The notes: a model not told the origin generated them from the sequence alone. A stretch of DNA of 64,000 nt from Camellia lanceoleosa (GCA_025200525.1 CM045762.1:1550001-1614000), one strand, 5' to 3'; shown: positions 44,690-57,650, counted from the stretch's first letter. Numbers and translations: made by a program.

Positions 44690-47600
44690 TCACACCCAAA
44701 GTTGCAAAACTCCTTCCTCTTGCTCTCTTGGCCACTTTCTCTCAGATCAAGATTTTATACGCTTCCCTCGGCCTCCCACGCAAGTAGTATTCGCGAAATC
44801 ATTCAGAATTGAGCTCTTTGAAGCTACTAAATTTCGACTTTGGGGCTTGTCGTCTCATTTTCACCACTTGAGGTAATTTTGTTTCAATATTTGGAAAATT
44901 TTCCGGGGTTGACTTTTGTTGACTTTTTCATTTCCGAGAGTTGACTTTTGTTGACTTTTTCCAATCTTGGCCCATTTTGCTCATTTTTGCTCCTCTTGCA
45001 GATTTCGCAATGGCGTGTCATTTTCCTCACGACGGAGGTTTTCCCGGTCGAGATGATTTTGACTTTATGGTATTCTCACGGGTTCGCCCTTTCTTTCCCG
45101 ACGATATGTTCCCATGGCTCATAGGCTTCCGAGCCACTTTCCATTATTTTACCGATTTTAACGATCGAGCACCCGGGATCTTCTTACGAGAGCCGAGCAA
45201 AGACCTCTCCTATGATGCAGAGGTATTTTATTATCCGTGATCTTCGTGCATTCTCAGACCTTTGCCATGCTTAGACACACGCTTAGCTTATGACACAAGA
45301 TTTGTATTTTGAGCATGTGACTTAGCCACTTGAATTTCATGAACACTTGGCACATTGAATAATTGTGAACGACAAAGGCACCTTAGTTAGAAATTGAACA
45401 CACTCTAACATTGATTCATCAAGACACAAATAAGTTGAAAATGAGCACACAGCACATACTGACCAAGAGTAGGACACGTAGTCTCCAAAACTCAGATTTT
45501 CTGAACACACAGCCCTAAACTTGAAGCACCGAACACACAGCCCAGATTTGAAGTGAACACACGTTAATCGACGCTGAGTAGAACACACATTCCAATTTGA
45601 AGTGAACACACAAATTCACGATGTTGAGTAGAACACACAGTCCCAAACTTGAAGCAAACGCACAGTCCACTGATGTTGAGTAGAACACGCAGTCCCAATT
45701 TGAAGCGAACACACAGCCCACTGATGTTGAGTAGAACACGCAGTCCCAATTTGAAGCGAACACACGTAATCGATGTTGAGTAGAACACGCAATTCCCAAA
45801 CTTGAAGCGAACACACGTTTAATCGATGTTGAGTAGAACACACATCCCAAACTTGAAGCGAACACACAAATAATCGATGTTGAGTAGAACACACGGTCCC
45901 AATTTGAAGCGAACACAAATTTAATCGATGTTGAGTAGAACACACGGTCCCAATTGAAGCTAACACACGTTTTAATCGATGTTGAGTAGAACACACGGTC
46001 CCAATTTGAAGCGAACACACGTTCTAATCGATGTTGAGTAGAACACACATCCCAAACTCGAGATGTCAAACTTTGAACACGCAGCCCAAATACCAAATTT
46101 ATCAACACGCAATTTTCACTTCATTTGCACACTTCATTTTCGCTTTATTTGCACACGTACTCATTTTCACTTCATTTGTCGATCCATGCATTGATTCTAA
46201 ATGCAGTTCGCTCTGACAAAGGCGAGGATATGGCCCAAGCCGCAAGGAATGGTATTTTGAGCTCCTAAGCTGTCCGGATTGGTCGATCTTGCAGATTTGG
46301 GCCATTCTGCAGAGGGTTATCTCGTTGCCTCATTAGTAGGACCCTATTTGCGCCTTTTAGCAGAGAGGGTGGGACACTACCAATTCCTTCCATTTTTTCA
46401 TGACGGGGACATGACCATGACCCCACCGGATTTCGCTATGCTCACCGGCCTAGACTTAGGCGATAGGCCCATTCCCTATGACGAGGATATGGGTGAGTGG
46501 CAGGCTGCCTGGATGCATTTGTTGGGGACACACCCGCCTGTAGACAGAGGTTCGGGGAGAGTCCGATACTCCTGGTTTGCTTCCTATTTCCCATGGCCAC
46601 AGATGGAGCCCGAGACTCTGAGGAGGCGGAGCAAGACGCCTGCGGGTTTCCTTATGTACCTCCTGCACCACCTTGTTCACGATAGAGGGAACATGGTAGG
46701 GTTGTACTTACTGAGCGCTCTAGTGGACCTATCATAGGTGAGCCAGTATGATTGGGGCGGCGCTGGCCTGGCTACCCTTTACTGCTACATGAGCGCAGTC
46801 TCTCGCACACGAGGGGACTTACTTGGCAAGCATCGAGAGCCCGAGGTACATTCTGCCCTCTTGATTTTCATTTTGTTCCTCATTACTTATTCACCACATA
46901 CACACGGCAAGACTTTGCATTCTCAGATTCTCGCTTTTAGCACTTTGTACTCACACTGCATTGCCTTTCTCACTGTGGGTGTATGTGTACTTCCCACATT
47001 GGCCCTTGAGATGGAGGTGGTGGGACCTCCTATGACTCCATTTTCTTTAATGTTTGAGGGAGAGCATCCGGCGAGGCCTCGAGAGACTCTCTCCTCTCTC
47101 GCGACGATACTTTGATACTGCTCGAGCGATGAGGTATTGCTTGAACTCTCGCCTTTTTATTTTTATCTTTGATCCGCCTCAGATATCCGATTTCGACCGA
47201 TTTGTATAATCGTTATCCACAGACGCTCGCGCCTTTGGGCGCTTCGGTGACGAGCTCGAGACTCAGACTCGAGCGCCGAGTTGTTGTCAGATAGATTCCT
47301 CGCCGAGGGACCAGCAGTGGTTTGGTTCTCGGGAACGCTTTCAGCCGATATGGGGGCGATTCTCGTGACACTTCGCCAGGCTCCGCATACCATGCGGATC
47401 GCCGATAGATTATCCCCGAGGAGGTCGAGCAAGATATGCAGGCGTTGATGCTTTGTTGCATCATCTCGATGGGAACTACGCCACCTACCGCCGCGATATA
47501 TTTGATGCCCCGCTGACGGAGTGCGGCTCCAAGACGGACCTCATCGGTGCACCGCCTTCGAGTCCGGCCCATGCTACAGGTATCCCTTCTTCTAGCAGGG

Positions 47601-48620
47601 CTGGCACATCCAGAGGTGGGGCGCTCGATCCTCCGATCCCTCCGCCTCTTGATCATCCAGGTGGCCGCACATGCCGATCGAGTTGACGAACCGCGATTTG
47701 GGGACGCCTTACCAGATTCCGCTAGAGCCTCCTCGCCGATCACAGATATGTTAGAGACCCCGACTCGCCCCAGATATGTTTTTTCAATTTTGATTTATCA
47801 ATGATATTTGAACATTGATTCCACATCGATAGTTTTGCATTTGTATTTGCAACCTCGCTGAATATACGGACGAGCCGCCGATGCTAGCCACATTCGAGGG
47901 CATGATCTTCGGAGGAGACGCAGATGAGCATCGGGTGTAGAGGTACTCTTCATTTTCCCCGCATTTAGCATGTTTCGATGCTACTTTAGCTTTAGACCTT
48001 CGCTATATTGATAGACCGTAGAGCACATCCGACACACACCCTTTTCACATTCTCGCATTTACACCGCTTTTATGCTTGAACTGATGTATTGCACTTTGCA
48101 TCTTCAGATGCCTCCAGATATGCTTCATCACTTGCCAAAGCACGGGGCCCTCTCAGAGAGGTCGAGGTGCTAGACCTACCCGAGGCTGTGGATCGGAGGA
48201 GCCGGGCCATCCGTGTCTCATCGAGAAGCCGGGCGGGAGGGTCGCCTCGCAGACGCAGGCGCCCACCGTCGAGGATGACGAGGAGGAGATCGCAGATCAT
48301 GTGCCAGGGGCATCTCCTGGAGGGGGAGGCCCTGGTCTTGGTTCCGAGAGCGGAGACGAGCCTGAGGGGGATCCGGAGGATGACAGCTCCGATCCAGATG
48401 GTGATGATGATGTAGAGATTATCCCGCAAAAGGATGAGGGGCCTCCCTTCGCCTCCCGAGGGCACTGATGTTATTTCCTGCTTTATTCTACTTTTTAGCT
48501 AGTAGTTTGTAGCACTTTGCACATTTGTTAGGCAGTTTTATTTTCTGTAAAACTTGTACCTTTATTTTTGTAAGACATGATGAAATGAAACAGCTTTTGA
48601 AAAGATGTTGTATTTTGAAA
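44690..48620 (+). pseudogene. Antisense gene: plant mobile domain (PMD) protein with acidic tail, multi-exon, broken
   Basis: It lies antisense to gag-pol of element B. Proposed structure: leader intron 44873-45001; ATG 45010; exon to 45222 (MACHFPHDGGFPGRDDF...DAE); exon 46207-46845 with the PMD core (KLSGLVDLADLGHSAEGYLV, HYQFLPFFHDGDMTMTPPDF, AMLTGLDLGDRPI, SQYDWGGAGLATLY); exon 46934-47133 (MEVVGPPMTPFSLMFEGEHP...PRETLSSL); exon from 47183 (FLAEGPAVVWF). A last exon, 48108-48468, is fully open for 119 codons and ends in an acidic tail (DEPEGDPEDDSSDPDGDDDV). Most introns are GT-AG and the first two coding junctions are in phase. In-frame stops at 46258 and 46735 and frameshifts near 47110 and 47455 break it. 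PMD proteins of the MAIN/MAIL type act in the nucleus in plant silencing and development; the role here is unknown. AT-rich 3' UTR-like sequence follows. Confidence 0.8.
45540..46070. repeat. Tandem repeat, about 40-44 bp unit, in an intron of the antisense gene
   Basis: About twelve units of GATGTTGAGTAGAACACAC, then a short CCCAA(A)(C)TTGAAGCGAACACAC block. It fills most of the intron between 45223 and 46206. Minus-strand frames reading VFYSTSI repeatedly are translations of it. Confidence 0.9.
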
Positions 48621-50244
48621 TTCTCAGCATCGCATCGCATTATTTTGCACAAAAATGGAATTGAATGGAAACGCGCCTCATGTATTTACCGAGTTAGGTA
48701 GGGAACCGACGCAACAAAGCAAAACAAAACGACTCACTAAGAAATAACACAGAATCTTAGTGAGTTTACAACTCGATAAACAAAGTACAATAATGTTAAC
48801 GACTCAATAGACAAGACTTAACAAAATTGCGTAATCAAAAGGTAACAACTCAAAACGCAAAACGCGACAGCTCGACAAAACTTACAACTCAATAAGCAAA
48901 AACAACAACTCGATAAGCAAAAATATAACACGATGTACTTCGGATTGGACTATCTGGATAATGGAGTGTATCCAAAATTGATAGGCCTGGATGCCTTCTA
49001 CGCCGGAGACAATCAGACGGCAGGAGTCCACCACTGCTATAGGTAATGTTCCCCACCCAAGCTCACTTGTATTTGCTTACATCACTCGACCCTGCTCGAC
49101 TTTTCTCGCAAAAACCTTATCTTACTTTTCTCTCGTCAGACATCTCTATTCTTTATTCTCTCATTTTTCATCCCTCCCCGTGATATAGTTGATGGAGAAG
49201 TTGCAAGTTGTGGACTCTGCTCGCTTATTCAAATTTCATGGTTACTTTTCTAAGAACGCCTAGTTAATGCTCCCGATGAGAGCCGGTGGTTCAATGGATG
49301 CGCGCAACTTGTCGCCAGATCGCATTGCATGGCGCCGCCTCGCTTAATCTTTTCACGATGAGTTACAAGAAGTTCCAGTGATACCGATCCGCCTGACGGC
49401 TTGACTCATCAGATATTTTATCTCCCATTCCCAGACTCGCGCTTGTTCGGTCATACAAGTTGGGCCTAAGTTGGCATCCAAGCTTTGACTAGCTCGAGGG
49501 GGCGCAGGACACCGACCAGACTATGCCCCTGATTTATTGCTTTATTAGTACTTTCAAAGTTTTCTAGCGTGAGTGTAATGAAAAACAACTTCAATTGTAT
49601 GCAAGAGCAAAAGACCTCGCTTTTGAAATTAATGAAATTGAAGGTTGTGGTAATCGAAAATCCTCCGCTTTTGGTCCAAAAATGGTCTTAGTTGTGAAAA
49701 GATTAATTTGAACAAAGTCAACTTTTATGAAAACTTTTCAAAACTATTTTCGATATGGATCAATCGACACACCAAATCACATCGAGACACACAACCTCAA
49801 TCCTAGCAACCGGAAAGTTGCCCTAGTTTGAAAAGATGCTTGGCAAAGTGTGGCAACGGAAAGTTGCCCTAGTCCGATGATGCCATGACACTTCATTGCA
49901 ACGGAAAGTTGCCCCTAGTTTGAATAGCACTGCATCGAGATCGAGTGAATGCCGATGAATAAAGATGACCGAGGTGATCAAAATGGACTAAGTTGATCGG
50001 GGAAAAGATTGTGATCAACTTCAAGATGAAGTCGCCACGATCCCAAAGATGGGAATCAAGTCTTACGTAGTTCAGGTTAGGTTCGCCGAGTGTTTTTGCT
50101 CTCCTTTGCGCCTAACTTTTGCCAAGGCCGCCTTTTATGCGGGTTTTCAACCTTATGAGCTCGCTTTTATAATTTTCAAATTTTCTATGCTCGAAGTTTT
50201 GCCTAGGTCGCCTTTCGGTTTTCGCCCAGAGCCTCTCAAGGGTA
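48621..50244. other. Spacer of element B between the antisense gene and pol
   Basis: No recognisable coding sequence. There are ACAACTCGATAAGCAAAA-type repeats near 48760-48930. Three copies of CAACGGAAAGTTGCCC(C)TAGT lie at about 49808-49920. Confidence 0.5.
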
Positions 50245-51400
50245 GTATTTCTTCAACTTGTCCATATTGATCGGTTGGGAAAACTCCAAGCCATCTAGAT
50301 CCATCGTAACCACAGCTCCACCGACCGATTGACTTGATGATGTAGGGACCAAATTCAATTGGGTCCGAACTTGCCCCTTGGGTCGTGGATGGGAGCTCGG
50401 TTGTCTTTGAGTACCAAATCTCCTTCTTTCAAGTTCTCGGACTTAACCTTCTTGTTGAAAGCCCGGCGATTCTGCGTTGATAACCCCGAACGTGGTACGT
50501 TGCTTTCAATCTCCTTTCATCAAAGAGCATGAGTTCTTCAAACTCGCTTTGTCGCTAATCCGCTTGCTTATCCGCACTCGCCAATACTGCAATGATGGGA
50601 CCTCGATCTCAATTGGTAGAACGGCCTCCATCCCATAGACTAATGAGTACGAGTCGCCCAAAGAGAAGTTCTCGATCAAGTCCTCAGAGCCCCATAGAGC
50701 AAACGGCAACTTATCCGCCACCCTCGAGGTTTCCACCATCTTCGTAATATGCGCTTGATATTCTTGTTGGCGGCCTCAATCGCCCGCTGGTTTGCGCCGT
50801 AAGTAGACGACTTATGAAAAGCCACGTTGTATTTCTCCAACAAGTCAATCACCTCCTTCTTGAAGTGGGAACCATTGTCCGAAACTATTTCATTCGACTC
50901 AGAACGACAGATGATGTTGTTTCGATGAATTTTGCAACGTGTGAAGCTTTCAACATCGCATAAGATTGGGCCTCAACCCACTTTGTGAAGTAATCTATCG
51001 CTACGAGGATGAACTCATGCCCATTTGACCCTTTTCGGCGTGATTTGCCCGATCACATCAATTCCCTGCATGTAAAAAGGCCATGGCGGTCATGTTGTAC
51101 GCCTTTGACGGCGGAATGTTCATGCGATTTGCATGAATCGACATTTGTGGCATCGCCGATTTAAACCGATACAATCCTCCTCCATGGTGGACCAATAATA
51201 ACCTTGCTAAGGATCTTCCTAGCCAACATCACCCCATTCATATGTGCACCGTGATTCACCCCGTGGATGGCTTCCATCGACGCTTGGACTCTTCAAAGAT
51301 CAACACACGCTTTATGCATTCCCAGATGACCTCTTCTATACGCTTTACCCCGCAGATGATGAACTCGATCGACATTCTTCTCGATTGCCCTCTTGTCTTT
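50245..51400 (-). pseudogene. pol: Integrase of element B
   Basis: Minus-strand fragments in several frames. VFGLKASRV-like and WNFKKEVIDLLEKYN-like core pieces lie at about 50750-50900. A clearer stretch at 50506-50739 has DKLPFALWG, then YSLVYGMEAVLPIEIEVPSL, the typical integrase end of Tat/Ogre elements. A WSTMEEDCI-like zinc module lies near 51150-51190. The C-terminal end lies near 50245 (FPNRSIWTS-like remains). Frames break repeatedly by one- or two-base changes, many near CAG/CTG. Identification of the family is firm; exact limits are not. Confidence 0.75.
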
Positions 51401-52330
51401 GGCATTTACCTGGCGGTATGTTTCGCTTTCCAAAAGTTCCGATGTCGTAATACTGGGGTGTTCGCCCGAACTTCATCTATGGTCGCAATCGACTCATAGG
51501 CAAAAGCGACTTCGTCGATAATGACCGGACGATTCGACTCCACGGGATGTCTATCATGGATGATAGAGTTGCTAAAGCGCTCGCGAACTTGTTGTTCTCT
51601 TAGTAGATGAGTAAAACTTAACTTTTCAAACCGAGGAATCAAGAAATCCAAGGTTTGGTGATACATCATCATATTTTCTTCTTTTACTTTCCATTTCCTT
51701 TAGCTTGAGACACAACAAGATTCGATCTCCGATGACGCCCAAATTGCCTTGCCCCTAATTCCGTGGTCGCTTCCATACCAAAGAATGCACGCCAGATTCT
51801 CGCTTCGTTATTTGAGACTTTGAAACGGAGTTTGAAGGCTAGAGGGATACGGAATTGTCGGTGCTATCAAGAACACTCCTATCCCATACCCATGTTGATT
51901 TGACGCCCACAAAGTACATTGTCCAACTTTCTCGCCGATATGCGTAATTGCTTCATCCGGGAATAGGTACTCAATCGCTTCATCCCTCAACCGGATGGTC
52001 GCAAGGAACTCGCTATCGCTTCCGCCATTTACCGACTTATGCGTCACATATGTAAGATCAAATTCGAGAGCAACAAAGAACCAACGAGCTAGCCTACAGA
52101 AGTTACCGGTTTCTAAAAGATATTTGATGGGATCAAGTCGCTAAACCAAAGATTACAGAGTGAGCTAACAGTAGTGCCGCAGCCTTCCGGTAGCCCATAC
52201 CAGCTAAGCAAGCCTTTTCCAAATGGGCGATACCGGTCTCATACTCTAGCATTTTCTTGCTCAAATAGTAGATGGCTTTCTCCACCCTATCTTCTCGATT
52301 CTTGTGCAGTAAGCATGCATTTCATTGTGG
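51400..52330 (-). pseudogene. pol: RNase H regions of element B (retroviral type and additional aRH type)
   Basis: Near 52080-52260 are remains of the retroviral-type RNase H end (LEKACLA...). At 51808-52047 is THKSVNGGSDSEFLATIRLR, then DEAIEYLFPDEAITHIGEKV and ASNQHGYGIGVFLI. At 51406-51672 is TLDFLIPRFEKLSFTHLLRE and RPVIIDE. A second, archaeal-like RNase H after the first is a known mark of the Tat lineage and the D-G-A-S-N-type motif fits it. Broken by small indels. Confidence 0.7.
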
Positions 52331-52499
52331 TCTCAACATCGACAGTACAAAATCAACTGCTTTCCGATTCTCGTGGTGATAAAACGGGTGGGTTCTCAGA
52401 GATATTCTTTAACTGCTCAAACGCAGCTTTGGCACCCACCGTCCCATTGAATTTCTTGCCTTTCTTCGAAGACCAAAAGTGGTTCACAAGTCAAGGTTA

Positions 52500-53240
52500 G
52501 TTTTGAAATAAACCGCCTTATGAATTGCACTTTACCCGTAAAGCCTCGCACCTCTTTTTTCGCCTTTTGGTGGTGGCATTTCTAAGATGGCCTTGATTTT
52601 GAAGGGTCGACCTCGATGCCCCTTTGTGTAATCGAAACCCCAAAGATTTTTCCCCGTAACACCAAACGACATTTCGAGGGTTTAACCGCAACCTCAATTC
52701 CCGATCCTTTGGAAAAACTTGCGCAAGGCGTGTAGTGGCCCTCTTTCTTTGGACTTGACAATCATGTCGCCCACGACACCTCAACCTCTTTGTGGATCAT
52801 ATCATGTAGTATTGTGGTCGCGTCCGCTGATAAGTAGCCCCAAAGATTCTTCAACCCAAACGGCATGACCCGATAGCAAGATGTTCTACGGGTGGTGAAT
52901 GCGCTTTTCTCTCCGTCCTCCGTGCCATCACAAACTGTTATAGCCCGAGAAGCCATCCATGAACGAGAGCAAAGGTATGCCCCGTCAGAAAGTCCACTAG
53001 CTCATCAATGTGTGGCAGGAAAGTCGCCCTTCTGACCGCTCATAAATCCTCAAGTCTACGACACCCGATCTTGCCATCTTTCTTCTAAGACCGCACTATG
53101 TTGGCCAACCAAGTGAGATATTCTCGACACTAGCAGAAGCCTCGCCAATTTGCTTGGTGACCTCTTCTTTGATCTTGAGAGCCCAATCCGGCGGATCCTT
53201 CCGAAGCTTCGCTAATAGGTCGGGCCTCGGGTCAAGGGGA
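52500..53240 (-). pseudogene. pol: Reverse transcriptase of element B
   Basis: From right to left on the minus strand: RPDLLAKLRKDPPDWALKIK and EEVTKQIGEASASVENIS near 53230-53120; a LLSFMDGFSGYN-type block near 52950; YRVMPFGLKN, ATTILHDMIHKEVEV at 52762-52956; then the thumb region LRLNPRN, GHLRNATTKRRKK at 52518-52784. The catalytic YVDD block should fall at the junction near 52765, where the frame is lost. Family assignment by these blocks is clear. Confidence 0.78.
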
Positions 53241-54223
53241 TCCGATGTCAGATAATCTCAGATCGATTCCGTGCATGTCTTCGAGGACCACGCGAAAACA
53301 TCTTTGAAATCTTTTAATAAAGCGACTAAGCGCCGCGTTCCGAAGACAACGTGGACCCGATCCGACCAAATGGGTCCTCCTCAAGCACTAATATTCACGT
53401 AAATGATTTCATCCGTTAAGGGTTTAACAAACCTCTTGCTCTTGCTCAATTAGACGTTGTAAACCGAGGAACTTCGCCCTCGCTGCTTTTGATCAAAATT
53501 TTGAAAGTCCGAATTAATGCAATAAATTAGGGCACGTAAAAGTACTGAAACCACATTCACCTCATTCTCATTAAGTTCATCCAAATCGCCGATTCATCTA
53601 CAACAGACTCAAATGAAAAGGAAAAAGACGACCGACAAGACTCGCATCCGTTAACATCCTCAGAGTACCAGACTCAGACTCACCGAGCTGAACCCGATTC
53701 GACTCAAGACTTTGGAATCAGATTCGCTCACTACCGACCCGAATCGCCGGATAAGAATCCTCCTCAGATCGCCAAATGAGAGAGGGTGCGATCGATGCCC
53801 AAGATAGTCAGCCGGTTGGCCGCAGCCGCTTTCATCTCCAATCATGGAAACCGCGACGTTATTCCCTGCAATCTCGTCGACGGAGGATCGAGAGGAGACA
53901 TGCCATACCCCCATTTCCAATTCAAGGCCCTCAGACTCACCGCTTTATTCTCGCTTCCTCGCTTGTTGGGTTTGCTCGCTTCTTCGCAGAACGCTATCCC
54001 CAGATAGTTGCAGTGTCGAAGAAGATTTCAAACTGCACGCGCTTCCTCCGCTGCTCAACCATGGTTCGGGAAGCCGCAAATGGAAAATCTTCCTCCTGAC
54101 GAAGCGTCTGCTCAGGTACCCCAGATGGGCCTATGCATTAGATCAAAAGGCTTCCCACTGCTGCCTCGCCCCGCCGGGCCATTTCCTTTCCTTTCTCGTC
54201 TATCTTTCTTGGTAGGCGATAAC

Positions 54224-55200
54224 CTAATCCAAAGGTATGTGGATTATGTGGCACTGCCAACGCCGCGACACCTTCCGCCGCTTCTTCCCAATCCCATCCT
54301 GTGGATATGTCAGAGCTTGTTCATGAGGTAGACGGCTTGAGCCGACATACAAACCCTCATTCACACCATTATGTTTTGTACCACCCTGCCTCACCAAAGT
54401 AAATCCCGATATAAACATATCCTCCATGCCGTGTTCAATCTCCAGATCGGCGAGATACCTCCGTGAGGGGGATGGATTGATGAGTTCCCAAAAACAATGG
54501 CTACTCCTTTCCAAAGGGGTATTTCACCATTTGATGTAGAGTAGATGAGACGGCCTTCACCGATGCAACCGTGGTCGCCCAAAAGCATGTTGAAAGATGC
54601 AGGACCTCCAAGACATGAAAATCTATTTCGTGTTGTCCAGCCCAATCTTGGTTTGATTTTCACCGTCCCCAAGACATCCCCGCTTGTATTATCATATGCT
54701 CGACATTTGAGTAGTCGGTGAAGTCCGCAGTTTTAACCCAATCGCATAGGCCGCTCGCCGACAAACATTGATAGCGGACCCAGGTCAACAAGCACCACCG
54801 AATCCATTTGTCCCTGCATCCTACAGAGAGGTAGAGAGGGCTGTTATGATCCACGCCCACAGGCGGCTGCACCTTATCCGAAAAGGTCTATGCCGGGAAA
54901 CCTCGGCCCGGGAAGACCTAGCCAACTAGTTGTTCCGGCGTAGTTTCAATGGAAAGTTTAGCTCACCCATGGCAGATAAGACACCACGGCACCTCGGCCA
55001 TAAGCGCCCCAAATGGAGATGTTCTGCTTGTATTTTCTTTTAGTCGCTCAAGATGTTCTTCTTCCGCTTGCTTCTCTTTCGCTTTCCGCCTCCTTATCTT
55101 TCCCCGATGCCTCGGGTTGATCAAGGTGTGGAGGCTTGAAATACCGCCCACTTCTAGTCATGTGGTCTACCTCCTCGAGGTACTGTGCATCGTCCGGCCA
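54224..55200 (-). pseudogene. pol: Protease region of element B with upstream coiled-coil linker
   Basis: A charged linker (RKAKEKQAEEEHLERLKENT at 54963-55151) precedes a YLSVGCRDKWIRW segment (54660-54872). The aspartic protease motif (V-D-L-G) is present in another frame near 54780. It is followed by TADFTDYSNVEHM and, at 54391-54672, GTVKIKP, GGPASFNMLLGDHG and GVAIVFGNSSIHPP. These are typical of the Tat/Ogre protease segment. Several frame changes. Confidence 0.68.
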
Positions 55201-57650
55201 CACCGCCTAGCCTTCGCCTCAGGTGGGCAAGATACAAGTCGCCATCTTCCCACCACATTCCATTAGCGCCTAGCGCATCCGTCTGTTCTCGCTTGCTTGT
55301 GCTTCAGCAGCTTTCATTCCTCATGCTCACAAAGATGCCTTCGTGCCCGCAAAGACTCTCAACTCCCTCATGGTTCTTGCTTTTCGCCTCTCAGAGGCCC
55401 ATCTCTTTCTTGTTCCTCCAAAGAACAACCTGCGGCGGTTCTCAAAATGTTTCGTCTTGAGCGAAATTCTTCAGACCGCGCCTCCCAATGTATTCGATCC
55501 TCGCCCTTCCGCCACAAATGGTACAATATCAGTCGATCATCCAACCACCCGACGACTTCGCCGACTCTCATCTTCGAACCGCTTAATCGATGCATCCCCG
55601 ATTCGCTTGTAGAATTGAAGGTTGGCGAAGTCCTCTTCCACCACAACAAACCATCCTCACGATTCAAGCTTGTCCCCTGAGCATACACAACTCAAACTCT
55701 TCCCAAGAACCCCATACTCGCTTAGACTGCTCATCGACAAGATATATCCACTCGGATCATAAGCTCGCCACCGAATTCTCGATAGCTCCACCCCAGATTC
55801 AACGCTCGCTTCCTCAAGCTCGCCCCATTCCATTCTCGGTGGTCACCACCTTTGGCTCAGTTGGGTTGGGAGGTGTCCAACACGCACAAGTCAAGGTCGC
55901 TTGGAAGGACCACCTCGCTTGGGTAAGTGAGGAGTTATGTAAATACCGATCGTAAGATGCGCCTCAAAGGCGGATAAGGTTGACTCTTTTGGTGGATCTT
56001 GGTTGTGTTTGGGGAGTGGGTTGTTTGTGACGTTGGGTCCTTGAGGAGGTAGAATGATGTTCTTGTCAATGAGGTCCTCGAATCTCATGACGCAGCCGGT
56101 AACATTGGTCGGTGTCATGACCATGCTGCTGTGGTATTGGCAATATTTGGCTGGGTTATGGGAAGGGGGGAGGGGATTGGGTAGAGGCCTCGGTTCCAAG
56201 GGTTTCAGATGCCCCTTTCTGACTAGAACCCCGAGGACTTTAGACAAAGGCATATAGAGTGGAGAAGGTTCGTTGACCCCGGGTTGGTATCTTGGGCTTG
56301 ATTATCGCCTCCCGAGGCATCGAAAAAGGTGTGGCCGCCATGACCTTGGTTGGGAAGGGGATTGTGGTGACCATTCCGACCTCCGGTTCTTGTATTGGCA
56401 GAGCCACTGGCCTCGCATTGGTATTCCGATTAAATGTTCTTCTGGTCGATCCCGATCTTGGTCAAACAAACCCTGTTTCATTGCATCCTCTATCTGCACC
56501 CCCATATCATGCAGATCTGCGAAGGTGGGGAAAGGGATCAAAATCATCTTCTTCATTAATCCCGGCTGGAGATTGCGCACAATCATCCGAATTTGATCTC
56601 TATCGCTTGGCCTCAAGGTCATCATCGATGCCTTGGCTCTCCACCGGTGACGTAAATCGAAAAGACTCTTTAGGCTCCTCGCTTAGTCGCCTCGAGATCA
56701 CGAGTCGTGACCTCGATTTACGGTTGTATGAATATTGTGCAAGGAAGGCCTCACCATCTCATCCCGCTTTGTTTTCACATCATCATCAAGTTTTGAGTAC
56801 CAAGTGGATGCCACACCGACAGGTTCGACCAACAAAGAAAGCTTTTTATGCCGGGTTAGGCCCATTGGTCTTAAGACGTCCGAGAATAGCCGAGGTGTAC
56901 CATAGGATCCTCGCACCCATCAAAGCGATCGATCTGGGGCATTTTAAATCTGTCAAGTAGTCACGGCCACATCAAGATAGCCGCCTTCAATATTTGGGAT
57001 GGCCTTCGCCTTGAGACTTCTTAAAGAGCTTCTCCAACTTGCTCAATTTCAGAGTCGTTCGTCTACCTCGAACTCAAATGGAGAGTCCGGTGCTTAGGGT
57101 AATGTTTTTGGACAAGGTAGAAGCGGGCGAGCCACCTGCTGGATGACCTCAGGTCCTCTTGAACGCTTTGGGGGTGGTAATGTTCTGCTGATTCGAGGGT
57201 ATTCTCGCGCCTGGGCGCTTGAGGGTTTGAGGGCATTCGCCAGCAGGTATTTGTTCAGTAATGGGGCCCCGCGGAGAAGGAACTCGATTTGAAGCAGACG
57301 CCGCTCTGTTGTAATCGTGATCAACTCAGATCATGGGCCATGACACGCTCGTTGTCCGAAAATTACCGGCGGATAGCGCTATCTTGCATTTGCTTTATGC
57401 TTTTCACCATCCGGGCGATCATCGCTTATTGTTGGGTTCGTTGTTCCATCTCAAAATCGCAAGGGTGTCTCTATAGCGTAAATGGGAATCTCAACCCGAC
57501 TATCTGCTCTAAAGTAGACCCTGCATCAATAATCTTCGCTCGATGGATCAAGGCTTTCCTCGTCTCCTTCTAAAACCGGGGTAGTGAATGGAACATCGAT
57601 GTCCGCCAACTAGATCCTCGGATCGGTTGAGTCGGCGACCTCGTGTCCAG
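55200..57650 (-). pseudogene. gag: Gag of element B
   Basis: Minus-strand pieces: a coiled segment with MIARMVKSIKQMQDSAIRR near 57390-57450; VASTWYSKLDDDVKTKRDEM and RPSLHNIH at 56698-56916; SDRDQIRMIVRNLQPGLMKK and FADLHDMGVQIEDAMKQGLF at 56302-56625; MPLSKVLGVLVRKGHLKPLE then PRPLPNPLPPSHNPAKYCQYH at 55891-56253. This order is the Tat/Ogre gag. Just after KYCQYH the frame slips at a CCAG-type site and returns at a CAGG-type site about 60 bases later, so this lesion may be a consensus error. Confidence 0.78.

Noticed and set aside
45540..46108. Open minus-strand frames reading VFYSTSI/CSTQHRL repeatedly
   Set aside because: They are translations of the 40-44 bp tandem array in three frames; no start context or protein features.
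46738..47115. 125-codon plus-strand frame taken as a separate gene
   Set aside because: It is the same frame as the PMD exon 46207-46737 after a TAG, and runs through a probable small intron; treated as part of the antisense gene.
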